From: Limanda limanda
Lineage: Eukaryota; Chordata; Actinopteri; Pleuronectiformes; Pleuronectidae
Assembly (NCBI RefSeq): GCF_963576545.1
Contig: NC_083641.1
Location: 14,382,893-14,446,892 of the forward strand
Length of the DNA stretch: 64,000 nt
Direction of reading: 5' to 3'
Shown here: in pieces, positions 20,503 to 38,639 of the stretch
How the letters are laid out: each line of letters opens with the position of its first letter
Numbering within the stretch: position 1 is the stretch's first letter
Position numbers and translations under genes: made by a program
The notes under the pieces: generated by a model
Told to the model about the DNA's origin: nothing
Databases searched by the model: none
What the model saw: the letters and a program-made list of their open reading frames with translations, nothing else

Positions 20503-22934
20503 GTGACAAACTACATTTAGATAACTACATTGCTTCCCTGTTTGACGTTGTCTTACATACCCTATATCCCTACCTATTGTGATTAATGGAGAGTGTAAAA
20601 TTTGCGTTTTTTATTTCTCCATATTTTCTCCACTCAAAGGGAATATAAACGTTGAAATAACATCCGAGTCCTTCACAAGGATATAACCCTTCACTTTTCT
20701 ATGCTTTATTTGTTCGTATTTTTCACACTACAGTTTGTTTATCCCCACTAATTACTGGGAATCAGGATTCGAGGGTATTTGTAACTCCAGAGTGTTGTTG
20801 TTGTTTTTTGTATCTTCTCCCCGCCTGCCAAACAGTGAGCCGCTCTGACATTTGACGTCTGCGAAAATGAGGCATCAAGAATCCTCATAAATTTGATGTA
20901 AAGCAACTGAACTCTTCCATGGAAATTTGCTCTCTTTTGATGGTTTGTAGATTAGAACGGGAGAGTGTTATTAATGAGCGAGATTACACCCAGCCGTCGC
21001 TAACCGGATTATAGTTTAATACGGCTCAATTTCCCTGCGCTACCCAGCTCCACTCCTCCTTTTCTCTTCTCTTCATTGCCTTCCACTCTACTCGTATCAT
21101 CGGCTCGTCTCCGGTCACGCTGAGTTGCCGTCCCATCTTTATCTGTTTGTGTGTAAAACTGTTTCCAATCAGGTTCCAGAAGCTACTCGGGTCAGTGCGA
21201 GGACACACACTTTTCTGCTCACATAAACACAAGTGTGCGGAGTGAACAATGCGTTGACGCTGAGTTAATGATGGATAATAAAAAATATGCTAATGGTGAC
21301 AGCGGGAGGCAGAGAATGACTGTTGCGCCATCAAGAGAAGGGAGAAGTTTAAAGAACTCTATTTTGACGACTTAATTACTTGGAGCTCGGATATTACTTT
21401 GGGTTTCACTGATTAACCTCAATAACAGAAAGACAAAAAAAAAAACAAAAGAAGGCACAAGTGAGTAGAAAGAAAGGGGAAGATTGTTTCTCGCAGCTTT
21501 TGTAGTATGGAGACAAGGAGAAGTGCTGGCTTCCATCATTTGGCAGAAAAATGAAATGAAGAGACATGAAAGGAGACTGAAACAAAGACAGAATAACAGT
21601 GACTGAGAAAAGAGTTTGAGGAAAAAACTAAAGTGACAGACTGGGGAATGGAAGCTGCTTAAGTCTGTAGCATTCTGCTTTTTCACTAATTGGGGATTTC
21701 CTCATCTATTCCTTCCCTTCGCTCCTTCTTCACTCTTGTAGTCTTTTTATGTTCTCTCTTTTTAAACTGTGGCGTTGCTCCAACCTATGTCTCTGATTTA
21801 AATCTTCTCCAATTCTCTCATCACAGCAGTACTGAAGGGGGAGTTGGGGGGTTACAGCATTTTGCTCTTTGAGGAACAGTAGGCCTAATGCCTGGGCCGC
21901 ACTGGGTGCATGTGCAGTGCATGACGGCCGATCTGCCCCATCTCAATCTCGTCTGTTGTTAGCAGTCAGCATGGCCGCTGCTTCTCTGCTGCTGAGCTGC
22001 TCTGTGAGAATTCTGGTATGTGACTGCTGGACTTCCTTGAATAAAAGTAGGCCCATCGATCAACTTAATGCTCATGAACCTATGCATCTTCCAGTCCTGC
22101 AAATATCGCACAATAAAAATCTTGTTAAAACAAATTAATTGATTCAGTTGATAGAAACGCTAGAAATCCTTTTACATGTGTTTTGCTGTGAAACAGTTGC
22201 TGCACATGGAGAAAATAGGCAAGACCCCAACTTGCTCGAGGAGCAGTGAGATAGGGGTGCTGAGGAAATCCTTCCATTTGAATTGTTGATTTGTTTTCAT
22301 CTTTTTCCACTCCTCTTGCATTTATGGAGATTAATCCCTTTTGTTTGGCTTTTAATCAAAGGTTTGTATTTAGTTGTTGGGTCCACGGGGGCCTAAACTG
22401 ATACTATTTAATTGGTTTGAATGTAAGAGGTTTAAATGTAAGCTATGCAAAAAATACCCATCATGATGACTGTCTGTTGAAGTTCAGAGTGGTGGAACAA
22501 ACTCTTGTAACAAATAGATATGTCTTTTGTGGGAGCATGCTGAAGATAAATCAATTCAAACCAAGAACAGAGTGATTAAAAGAAGGAAATAGATGATTGG
22601 ATGTGAAGGTCGATTGCGAGTTGTGATGAAATGCCACAGAATAAAAGGACATGTTGGTGGAAATGAAAGAGGATTTTAATCAACATTGGCTTAACGTGTC
22701 TCTTTCTGGAGTCCTCCTGGGTCACTGTGACTTCTACCCAAGGATTGTAACTATCTGGAAACTACTCTGGTATCATTCAGTCTGAAAAACATGTCCCCCC
22801 TCAAAACCAGACAGATGGTTGTGGATCGTCCAGAAACCAGCTAATGCACTGGGAAGAGCGATGATACACGCTTGGAAAATTAAACCAGAGAAAAACTTGA
22901 CATATTGGATTTTTGCTTTTCATGTGAACCAGGT
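20503..22934. other. Non-coding unique DNA, possible conserved element
   Basis: No gene seen. The region 20830-21020 and its continuation to about 21350 is complex and repeat-poor, with TTAATGA/TAAT motifs and clustered palindromic sites. It is a candidate conserved non-coding element, unverified. Confidence 0.4.
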
Positions 22935-23222
22935 AGAGCAGCATTGAGGTGCAGTGGTTAGTACTATAGCCTCACAACAAGAAATAATCCATGTTTCTGT
23001 ACGTGTGGGTAATGTGGCTTCCTCCCACTGTCCAAAGTAATTAGGTTAATTAGAGACTCTAAATTGACAGTGTGAATGTGAGTGAGAATGGCTGTTGGTA
23101 TTTTGGCCCAGTGATGAGCTGGGGACCCGTCCAGTGGGACTCCATCTCTCACCCAAGGTCAGCTGGGATTGGCTCCAGTCCCCAACGGCACTTAAAGGAT
23201 AAGGGGTATAGATGATGGATGG
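22935..23222 (+). mobile_element. tRNA-type SINE copy (diverged)
   Basis: Starts near GGTGCAGTGGTTAGTACTAT, continues with GCTTCCTCCCACTGTCCAAAG and GACTCTAAATTGACAGTGTG and ends in GATGATGGATGGATG. This resembles a very common teleost interspersed repeat of the V-SINE/Mermaid kind as I remember it. The call is from pattern memory, not a database match. Confidence 0.65.
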
Positions 23223-25204
23223 ATGTCAACCAAGTATGTGGGTTTGGGACGGGATAACCTGCCATATTTAGATGAGGAGGAAAAAAATGCCCACAGGCCG
23301 CTGTGTAAAGGCTCAAGGTGTGGTTCAAAAATGGAGGTGTGAAACTGATCTCCTCTCCCCCTTTCTTTCCATCTCCCTCTTTCTCTCATATTCACACAAA
23401 CACTGCTTCCCTCTTGCCCTCCCCATCCTCCTTTGTCCCTGCACTCTGTTCTTCTGTCTCCTCCTAGGTAAGCGGATGTCATGTAGAGAGGATGCTATGG
23501 CGGCTGCTTTGCATGAGCTATGATAACAAGGTGTCAGAATTCCCTTGGGGTGGATTTGCACTACTGGAAACTTTGCTGTTCGTCGGATAACATCGTCAGA
23601 TAAGAGAAATACGGCAGAAAGGGAAAGGGAAGGAAGAGGGCCACACAGACACAGTGTAGGAGAAATATTAAATTACATAAGGAGATGTACACATGCATGC
23701 CCATAACAACAAGCAGTGCAGGCCGGACAAAAGATAAGAACATGCACACAGACAAAAAGACACTGGTGCATAATATTGCACAGCATGCAAACAAGATGAA
23801 TGCAAACGTCATGAGAAACGTGAGCACACAGCCCAGTATTAATAAGAATTAGGTTAATTCCACATTTGAAAGAAGTACTTTAATAATTGATAGAATGTTG
23901 TGACCTTTGGAAAGAGTCAGTTCAGTCCGCCAATTAACAATCTCGACTTTGTTAATCATAACACCTTACATGCCATATTGCAGAGGATGTTGAAAGGATG
24001 GAGGTTAAGTACACTAGCACATGCGTTTTGTAGAATTAGCCAATGGCCATACAAAAAATATGTGTTTAATGTTGAGTTTCTGGACATCACCAGTCAAATA
24101 TGGGGATTTCTAGGTGTTATAACAGCAATCAGGAAGCGTACTGCTCATCTTAATAATGCAGATCATGATAAATGATATCCTATCATCTTTTGTTGTCCTC
24201 CATTTAAATAAATATCAGTAGACAGAGTGGGGGACATAAAGAAAACTCACCTGGGAGCATCCAACCAGGCTTCCAGACAGCTGTTCATTTAAAAGATAGA
24301 TTACAGCTTCATTTTCAAACTGTAATTAATACACACAGCTTCCCATATGCAATGGAGGGGGACAAAGATAAAACAATATAACAATTTTCTAATGTTTATA
24401 TAAAGTGAAAAAGTTACTTAATGTCTGAAAAAGTGGAGAGCATCTCACGGAAAGTTGGCATCTTTAATGCTCAATATAATTAAGGGAATAGGTTTTTCAT
24501 TTTCTCACCAAGACAGGACATGGAGATAGATTCTGCCTCAGGCTCTGACAGATTTGCCAAGGAGGAAATACTATGGATGAACATTGCCAAGAATTCATGA
24601 ATATGCGGAGTTGAGACAGCAAAGGACAGGAGGGCGAGAGTGTGGGGCATCTCATAAGATAAGTGACTGAAAGTCTTGACAGAAGATGACAGAAACTTTT
24701 CAAAATAAGGCTTTGATGTGTTGTAGGCACATACTTTCAGTAAACAAGTTATTATCATACACAAAGGATAAAGTATTTCAAAGGCAAACCTATATATTTG
24801 TTTTTGTTGTGAGTTTTTGTGTTACGTGTGGGGACATTGAATTACCTTGGCTTGTTGTGCAGGGATGCAGCAATCAATTGGTTTGGGTTTGTCTTGGGCA
24901 ACCAGCCAAAAAAGTTGTATCAAAACCAGAATACCTTGAAAAGTACTGCAAAAATGTCTTTGAAGCTATGCAATCATTTAATATTTTAAAATGTAAGATT
25001 ATTAAAGTTTATATTTTTATATATCCTCAAATATATGATATAAAATTAATATAAAATTAAATTGCAAGGAGCAGTTTGGCCTCTATAAGCCAATAATAAT
25101 TTAAAAACTCTTCAATCCCTAACACAAAAGTTTATCAACTAAAGTATTTGTGAAGTCAATAACTATTTCCGGTATATTTCCGGTAGATATTGCCAGGCAC
25201 ACTC

Positions 25205-25207
<3 letters not shown>
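23223..25207. other. Non-coding unique DNA
   Basis: No supportable gene or mobile element. A pyrimidine-rich stretch lies at 23350-23465 and AT-rich DNA at 24960-25060. Confidence 0.5.

Positions 25208-25273
<66 letters not shown>
25208..25273. repeat. (CA)n microsatellite, 66 bp
   Basis: Perfect CA run; it explains the THTHTH and VCVCVC frames here. Confidence 0.98.
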
Positions 25274-25278
<5 letters not shown>

Positions 25279-25422
25279 AGCAAGAGCCGGAGCCAACATC
25301 AGTCTCGGCCTCTCACAACAACCATGTCCCTCAGAAGTCAACAGAGTACAATAAAAAGAAAGTACAACAGCAGTGTACCATATAACAGTAAGCTGCAGGG
25401 GAAGGTCAGTGCGTCGTCGTCG

Positions 25423-25438
25423 CCCCCCCCCCCCCCCC
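25423..25438. repeat. C16 homopolymer
   Basis: Sixteen consecutive C after GTCGTCGTCG. Confidence 0.95.
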
Positions 25439-30794
<5,356 letters not shown>

Positions 30795-31090
30795 AGCAGC
30801 GTGGCTCTATGGTTGGCAATGTCCGTCTGTCAGTGGGTTCTCCACTTGACCCAGACTGAACTGACGCAAAGCATGACATATGACTTTGTTTAAATGATAT
30901 TCCCAGATAATTGATCCCACTGACTTTGGGGATCTTTTGACATTTGACATCTGTGCCACCATTCGGTCGACACTTCAGTTTTTACTGAGCTAGATACACA
31001 ACCACAACAATTGGTACAGCAAGATGATGTCCATAGAATGAATATTGGTGATTCCCTGATCTTTCAACTACCAGCAACACAAGATCAGAC
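30795..31090 (+). repeat. Diverged copy of a common fish interspersed repeat
   Basis: GTGGCTCTATGGTTGGCAATGTC, then ...CCAGACTGAACTGA and ACTGACTTTGGGGATC...GCCACCATT, resembles a repeat widespread in perciform-type genomes. The class is unknown to me and the identification is from memory. Confidence 0.4.
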
Positions 31091-31520
31091 CAACAAATTC
31101 CTGTACTTTGGTTTGTCTAGCAAGACCAGCATGTTCAGTTAAAAATCATCAGATGTCTTCATTTAAACATCACACATCAGAAGAAAAATGTCCATAGAGG
31201 CCTCAGAATACGCAAGATCAAGTTAGAAATGACATATACCTGAAAGTAAACAGGTTGATATTACTCGTATTCTGGAGACATGGTAGACACAACCATCCAT
31301 TCTCTCAATCCCACCAAGTAGCAATTTTGAGTCTCCATTTGTTCTAAGATGCTTGTCTTTGGACAAATGGAGACGGAAGGACAGAAGACAGAATTGGGAG
31401 TTTCAAGTCCTGGCCGCTGTACCCATGTGCCGGACTTGCTAATCAGTACATTTGAATATTTTAATTAAAATTTTAAAACATTTTCTTTTCCTGTTACTGA
31501 GCACCTTCTTGTCTGTTGTT

Positions 31521-31521
<1 letters not shown>

Positions 31522-31565
<44 letters not shown>
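31522..31565. repeat. (GT)n microsatellite
   Basis: Perfect GT run of about 43 bp. Confidence 0.98.
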
Positions 31566-31575
<10 letters not shown>

Positions 31576-33282
31576 GTGCGTGCGCTGACAGAAGGACCGG
31601 CAGTCACTCCTCATTCACCCCTTTGCAGTAGAGTGGGGAGGGACCCATCCATATTTAATACATTTCTATTCATAATTCACGGACCAAACCTCAGCGCCTT
31701 ACAAGTGAGGGACTCTTAGTCGTACGGGGCGTCATCTCCCATTTCCCCTCTAACTCTATCACACTCTGTGTCTTTCCCTCGTCACATCTCTCTTTCTTCT
31801 TTGTTTCCCTTTGTCTTAATGTCTCCTTCCACAAAGAAAGTCTGGCTGCAGTATCTGTCCATCTGTCCCCGCTGCCCTACCTAACTTTCCAGTTTTTATC
31901 ACTACATGGAGCAAGTACATCCGACAACCCATTCACAGTCTCTAATAGCTTCGTTCAGAGAGAGTTCTCAGATAATCTGCAAAGGCAAACTTCCAGACTT
32001 GTATTTTAAACTGCCTGCAGGCTGTTAAAAACAAGTCCGACCCTCTAAAACATTCCTCCGGACACATATGGCACACAAATCTACATGCAGTGTGTTCAAG
32101 TGTTTACCGACACCTTCAATCCTACATCTTTGGACAGAATACATAACTCTGCTCCTGTTAAAGTGACACAACGCACATTTTTCACTCAGCTCTTCCCCTA
32201 CAGGTGAAATGCGTAATTACATGTTGAGGTCTGACCATCCCCTTACACATAGCTGTACACTCTTGCTTTGTAGACAAGTTGACAGAGAAGAAACAAACAA
32301 ACCTCAGATACCAAAGAATAGAACAAGACATTACAAACAGGCAAAAGTTTGGACTCACTTGTCCAACAACACCAGGTCAAAATCTGTCTTGCATCCTTTG
32401 GCCGTTTTTTAGCTCTCACCAAAGACTGAAATTTGCTGAGTTCAATCTAGTTCAGTTTCTTAATTGTTGTATCCTCATAAAGTGTCAACGCTTGTTTTCC
32501 ACAGGAAACTAATGTTTCTCTTGATCACTGTTGCAATTACAGATATGCTTTAGTACACCACCCGATCATTTACATATAAGATTCAAGAGAGGTGAGAAAG
32601 TTATCACACGTGATATATAATGAGTATCCATGAGCTGATTAATCAGTGTACTCATTAACTAGTTTGAGTATCTATTAAGTAGTTAATCTATTATGGTTAT
32701 CCAACCGTATCACATCTGAGATTCCTTGTCACTTCCTCCAATCAGCTGATGTATACAATCATAGTTCTGCAGCCATTTTTTAATCTTGCACCGTACACCT
32801 TTAATCTCAGTCATTGACTTTTACTAATATAGCAAATATCTTATTAAAAATATCTATCATCCAGCCTCCACATCTCTCGCTCTTGTCCTTTTCTTTTCAG
32901 CCCACTCTCCTCCCTTGGGCTTGGTCAGTAATTATGGTGGGTATAGGTTCTATTCTCACCTCCCCCAGGCTTAATATACCTCCACAGACTGGTCAGCAGA
33001 CCATAATCTGTGGTTATGACTCACATTAGTCTACAAGTACGCCCAAAGGATCAGGTGTCCATCAGTCTTACGAACTGCTTCATTTTGTCATTTTTTCTTT
33101 TAATCTTTTGTTTTTCTTTCCTAATGTTTGCTTGAATATTCCCTTTAATTTTATTTTTTATTATCCTTTGTGCATTAGTTGGCTCCCTGGTGCCTGCTTT
33201 ACTCTCCTCCTCACCTCATGTTTATATCATTTTCTTTTCTGTCCATCTGCGAGCACCATTACCTCATGATGTTCGTTGGGTA
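31566..33282. other. Non-coding unique DNA
   Basis: No supportable gene. Pyrimidine-rich stretches lie at 31740-31830 and 33060-33250. Confidence 0.5.
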
Positions 33283-33375
33283 AGGTTGGGTATCGTTTGG
33301 GATCTTTCTGATAGTTGTGCACAATTGTTGAATTCTCAAACGGTACAGGTGCCTGAATGGTGCCAGAACCACAAA
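33283..33375. mobile_element. Remnant end of the hAT family of copy A
   Basis: GGTTGGGTATCGTTTGGGAT matches the terminal inverted repeat of the 476-1353 element. About 60 bp further in, AAACGGTACAGGTGCCTGAATGGTGCC matches its subterminal ACCGGTGCC repeats. The second end and target duplication were not found. Confidence 0.6.
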
Positions 33376-33559
33376 ACAACAGTCAACCATTCAACTTTAC
33401 AACTAAAGCAAATTTGAAGTTGAAATTTAACATTTAAACAGTAAAATGTACCTATTGGCAGAAATTGAATATTAAATAATCCTTTGTAGCGCTGTAATAA
33501 TGTTTTCACTGGTGTTATCATCTAAATTGGCCCCTTTGTATTTAAATACTTTATATTTA

Positions 33560-33761
33560 TGTCATGAGTGGGTCCTCTCGATGGAGGCCGCCATGGTTTT
33601 TTGCAGTAGACCAAAGTGGACGGACTAAACAGCTTTTGAGTTTTTATGACAACTGAAGGATACCACAGATTCTCTTTCTGGTTTGGAAGGGGAGAGTGAG
33701 ATGAGGGGTGTTCAGCTGTAACATGAAACTTGACCACAAAATTCTACACAGTGATCCTTTA
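33560..33761. repeat. Diverged interspersed repeat
   Basis: GATGGAGGCCGCCATGGTTT ... AGCTGTAACATG ... ACACAGTGATCCTTTAA resembles a short non-autonomous DNA element common in fish (ending ...CACACTGTTCCTTTAA, from memory). The left terminus was not located. Confidence 0.45.
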
Positions 33762-34208
33762 ACTGCATAACGAATATGTAGGCCAAATTCTTATCAAATT
33801 TATATAGCAAAATCACTTAATAAATAAAACTTAACCAAAATACAATAATTTAATACTAAATAGTAGAGATGAGCCGGATACTCGGCTGAAACGAGTATCC
33901 GGTACGGATAAAGCACTTTTGCCGATTACGAGTATAATACGAGTAATCGGAGTCATTATCTGTGCTCGGACTGAATGAAAATCCTCACACAGCGTCACAG
34001 CGCTCCCCTTCACACACGGCTCTGCTCACTCACTCACAGAACAGCTCTCTGTCTCTCAGTCACTCAGGTTCACTGCGCATCGGGACTGTTCCATAGGCTC
34101 AGTCAAGGAAGCAGAAATGATTCGTTCATTTCCCGACTGGGTCTTCGGGTACGAGTCTTTGGAAGCATTTTCACGAGACCTGCATTGGCTCAGTAGAGGA
34201 GCGCTGGA

Positions 34209-34445
34209 GATGCGAGGGACGTTCACTGTCTCACGGAGAAATGAACACTCTGTGTTTTTAGTATAGGAAGACGTGAATTATATTTGTTCACAAGTCATAA
34301 TGACTGGTTTTGTTATTTTCACTTTACATTTACACTTACTTTACAGTAAAGTAAACCTCTATTAAATACAGTACAACATGACAGTTTGATGTCAGACATG
34401 TCAGAGTGTTCATTTCTCCGGGAGACAGTGAACGTCCCTCGCATC
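34209..34445. repeat. Internal inverted repeat of hAT copy B
   Basis: Arms of 44 bp at 34209-34252 and 34402-34445 are inverted copies with one mismatch (outer end GATGCGAGGGACGTTC), separated by about 150 bp. Confidence 0.92.
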
Positions 34446-34448
34446 TCA

Positions 34449-34450
<2 letters not shown>

Positions 34451-34497
<47 letters not shown>
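34451..34497. repeat. (CA)n microsatellite
   Basis: Perfect CA run starting within a few bases of the internal inverted-repeat arm of hAT copy B. Confidence 0.97.
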
Positions 34498-34499
<2 letters not shown>

Positions 34500-34644
34500 G
34501 GTGTGGAAATAAATTTAAAAAAAAAAAATCCTAAAAAATTTTCAAAGTTAAAAAAGAAAGTTATGTTGAACCAGCCCACTTCCGGATAATTCATATGGTT
34601 AACAGATACAGATAATGCTGTACTCGCTCATCCCTACTAAATAG

Positions 34645-35757
34645 TCTCCAAACCCGACCTATGTGTCAGACACGTCCTAGCGTCGGAATCCTTACCTGGG
34701 ATATACAGCCACACTTTTGACAGTTTTTTTCCGGGAATTTTGTTTTTGTGTTGACTCAAGCTTGAGGTAGACAACCGCAGGCTAATGTAACATGCCACCA
34801 GAGCCCTGTAGAGAGTGTTTAACCACCAGAGTTAAGTGTTCTGTTAACTAGCCATGCGCGGTTATGTTTATGGATGGTAAATATTTCAGAACAAAACTCA
34901 GGTACTGAAATCAGAAAATGAAATCTGCGTTGTGATTGGCACTGGAGTTGGGGACTCGTTCCTAAGTTGTGTACACTGCATGGCAACAGAGTTACGTGAG
35001 TGGGCTTGTACATGCAAGCCCATTTGACAAGCGTAATCTGAACTGCAGGATGTGACACGGTGGGAAAAGGAGTCGTATCACATAAAGGAAGATGGTATAT
35101 TCATGTTCGGCAGTCATAGCCTATCCGCAGGTATGGCCTCTTGTATTCCCTCTGTGTATTTTTGCATGAGACACATTGCAACCGTTTTATTTCTTTACTA
35201 GGTGTGTTGGGAATTAAACAACTAAACCCCAAACTCTTTGTGCATGAAGCTTGTGTGCTGTTATTGTGTTAGTGCCTGCCTCAAGCCACAGCATGGTACA
35301 AACTGACTAAACCGTTGTGACAGCAGTTTATATCTTGCATTCAGCTGAGAGGTTCCAAGTACTTCACAGGTGTTTCAACTGGGATAAACTGTCCAACATA
35401 AGGACACAATCATGTCTTGTAATAAATGTTGACAAATGTTTGGTTTTTAATGTAGAATGGGATATTTTGCGAGTGCTCCTGGAAACGATATCACATGTTA
35501 CAAAGTTTCCCAAAGGATACAATATTGAAGTGATAACATATCATATCCAAAAGGACAAAGGTAAACGTCAGTCTGCCATCTTAATTCCCTGGAGAAAAAA
35601 ATTCCCTGCTCATTATTCAATGCTGTAAATAGGGAACAGAAGGGGAGACTTGCAACCATTAGGTTATTTAAAAAGTTGTTCTACTGAATGAAGTTTGCTG
35701 ATGGCTTGAATATGAAAATAAAATCAGCCATTGTTAATTGATGGCATTTAAAAGATT
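34645..35757. other. Non-coding DNA
   Basis: No gene seen. The 103-codon frame at 35317-35628 shows no domain I recognise. Confidence 0.45.
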
Positions 35758-36085
35758 ATCATGGCAGCATTGTTGCCTCAAAGTAAGAAGGTTCAGAGTT
35801 TGAATCCTGGCTTCACCTATAACTTGTGACCATCTAAGTTCTCCCTGTGTCTATGGGTTTTCTCCTCGTACTGTGGCGTCCTACCACAGTCTGAAGACAT
35901 GCCGACTGGGGATAGGTTCATTCGAGACTCTATGTTTTTGGTCTGTGTGAATGTTGAGCCTGTGACAGGTTATCAACCTGTCCAGGGTGTACTCTCCCTC
36001 ACGCCCAATGTCAGCTGGGATTTGGTCCAGCTGCCCTGCGACCTTCAAAAGGATAAGCATATGTATGTGGGATGGAGGGATGGAT
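35758..36085 (+). mobile_element. tRNA-type SINE copy
   Basis: Same family as 22935-23222: a tRNA-like head with a B-box-like GTTTGAATCCTGG (35798-35810), TACCACAGTCTGAAGACATG, GTCCAGGGTGTACTCTCCC, AATGTCAGCTGGGAT, and a GGATGGAGGGATGG tail. Closer to the remembered consensus than the copy at 22.9 kb. Confidence 0.7.
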
Positions 36086-38237
36086 TGATCATAAAAGGAA
36101 AGTTCTCATTGACTCAAGGCAAAGTCACACATACACAGTGGCAGTATTGCATATGGTCAACCTGGGCTACCACCTAGGTCTTAAACCTGCCAGGAAAGTC
36201 ACAGGGTGCATGCACAAAAAAGACTTACATTGATGGGATTGGTATTCTATCACTCTTCGGCACATCCACTTTGTGGGACAATTGACCTTGTTGGTGTGAG
36301 CACCCTAGTTCGAGTTTGTGAGCGAGGCAGGCTTATGCCTGCTTGGAAGATTTCACAGTCAGAGTTACAGATGTAAGAGACAGGGAGTGGGTAGGTCGAC
36401 CTCATGTCTATGATCAATAGGAAACTGCTGGGCAGATTTCAAATGATAATGTAATTGATGACTTGGCACCAAAGAATGAAAGAAATGTCAGGAATAAGAT
36501 GGCAGCTGTGGTGCAATTTAGTTTTTGTATTTCTTGTTTGAAGTGCAATAGTGTCATTCATTGATTCATCTTCTTTATTAGTGTGTTGTTATATTTGTGT
36601 GATAAGATAATTGAAATGTACTTTTTTTATTCGAAATATGTAATATATTTGTAATATATTCATTCTTTATCCTATTATTTATATACTCATTTTATGTTTT
36701 TGTGATATGTGATATGTTTTTGAGATATGATTGTATATAATGTTTGATATTTATGCTTGTTAATCATATGGATTCATCCATATGGCGCCAAACAAGATTG
36801 TCAAAACACAAGGTTACAGAATGCACTCATACCGTGTGTTTTGCACAGATTTGAAAAAGAAAAAAAAGACACATGAATACAAACTGCAAAAATATTATGT
36901 AAACTTGTTATTTTCTGGTCTTTTCTCACATGCAGACATAAGACAATCTAATGGTGTCCTCTGACATCGAGATGGGTAACTTCAAAGGCTTTCACTAAGA
37001 AAGCTCCCACCTCTAATACCTGAAGCAACTCCCAGGGGTGTTGAGTACACACTACACACACTCGCATACTGTACACACTCATACACACACTCACACTCTT
37101 GCACTTCAGCAAAAAAATAAACTGATTGGTCCCAGTGCAGAGCCACTGAGAGGATGAGTACAAACCACAGGAAAGAGAGAGAGAAGAAGACTGTTTTTTT
37201 TCCCCTTTTCAGAATATATTTAATTGTAAATGTATAATTTCTTCATTTACTTCCGCAGAACTCCCTGTCTTGCTTGTGTTACTCTCGGATTGAAACCCAT
37301 GTTTTTATTAGTGCAGGCAAACCTCTAACAAGCTGTATAGCCTTGTTTCTGCAGGGCATCACAACCAACCCTCCTGGTATTGGCTTTGTAAAAGCTATAA
37401 CACTCTAAGTTGTCACCCGCCATGTCAGCAACTTAGAAGTGGCATGGTGACAAAGTTTGAGGTGTATAGTCGGCGTTGAAGCACAGTTACAATGTACAGT
37501 CTTTGTCCTGTTTCACACACGCTTTGCCCTCGAGAAGAGCCGAAGGGGACGAAGCGAGATTGTCCCGATCCTCGCTGGGTGCACTAACAACTTTGGCCTC
37601 GCACAAAACCAGGAACAAGCAGTCCTCCTAACTCATGTAGGGGAGAAGATGGGATAAGTTAATGCCTACACACACTAAAGCCAGCTGCACTCCAAATGGA
37701 TCTGCAACCATAGAGGATCCAAATAGGCCGGCAGAATCCCTGCAGTTTTATTGCAGGGACGGCTATAGCCTACTCACTTGTTAAAGCAAGACTTTTAAAA
37801 ATCATTAGCAGGTGGGTACACAGGAATATTCAAACTGACTTGCGGATAGAAAAAAAAGTTGTTTGATTAGTGCAGATTCTCCCTTGCTGTTGCTGATCCT
37901 GCTGCGTCTGTCTCACATCAAAGTGTTCCCTTCCAAAGTTGTTTCCCTTGAATGAGTCTGCTGAAGGTCAGAGCAGATTTTACTCCCAAACTCCACCAGA
38001 CACCCTTTTATCGAGCTCCACTTTTTCCAGTATAGGCATACACTTCATATATAACTATTTGGTGGAGAATAAACCACACAAACCCTATTCCTCTAGTATT
38101 AACGGCACATGAAACAGTGTGGATTGAATCATTAAATCTTAAAGCCATCACCTCTCACATGTTCTTTTTCTTTTGTACCTGTAGTGAAAGGGACACACCG
38201 ATTTGGAATTCGACCACTGCATCATGCTGCACACTAG
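36086..38237. other. Non-coding DNA, left flank of the DIRS element
   Basis: AT-rich from 36500 to 36780. No supportable gene. Confidence 0.5.
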
Positions 38238-38285
38238 AACTTTAGGTTACTTTCGTAACCCCGGTTCTCTGAGTAGCATGAGTGA

Positions 38286-38456
38286 GATGTCTCACTATGG
38301 GATACGCCCCTCGCGCGTATTCACAGAAGCACTATAACAAATCGCCAGCCCTGATAGGCTGGCAGTCGTGACGTCCGCGTCAAGGTGCCGCACCTTAAAT
38401 ACGGTGGACGCGGCGTCACACGTCATTCAAAACAAGCACACCTCTTCTCGCTTCAC
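38286..38456. repeat. Left inverted terminal repeat of the DIRS element
   Basis: Inverted copy of 43570-43733. Differences seen are a 7-base insertion (AACAAGC-like, near 38430) and one G/A change near 38415. Contains the TATA-like TTAAATA, here pointing rightward into the element. Confidence 0.95.
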
Positions 38457-38480
38457 CCCAGCAGCAAGAAGGGCGGTCTG

Positions 38481-38578
38481 GTGAGACATCTCACTCATGC
38501 TACTCAGAGAACCGGGGTTACGAAAGTAACCTAAAGTTCTCTTTCTTAGCATTCGTTTCGATGTCTCACTATGGGATA
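38481..38578. repeat. Internal complementary region of the DIRS element
   Basis: Bases 38481-38540 are the exact inverted complement of the left outer end (38236-38295). Bases 38536-38578 are the exact inverted complement of the right outer end (43715-43757). The two parts overlap at GTTCT. In DIRS elements this region templates joining of the ends into a circle. Confidence 0.95.
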
Positions 38579-38639
38579 TGGAGACTCCCGTATTGCCAGA
38601 CAAGCTTATCTCGGTGACTGACCACCAGCCCCCCCCCCC

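Larger units (their letters stand above)
33864..34636. mobile_element. Non-autonomous hAT-type DNA transposon (copy B)
   Basis: The 773-bp element is flanked by a perfect 8-bp duplication CTAAATAG (33856-33863 and 34637-34644). The ends are TAGAGATGAGC on the left and, on the minus strand, TAGGGATGAGC on the right. The termini differ from those of copy A after the first bases, so it is a separate family. There is no transposase. It contains an internal 44-bp inverted repeat and a CA microsatellite. Confidence 0.88.

Noticed and set aside
25208..25273. Repeated short units considered as a CRISPR-like array
   Set aside because: It is a plain dinucleotide microsatellite. No spaced direct repeats were found anywhere in the window, and the genome is eukaryotic.
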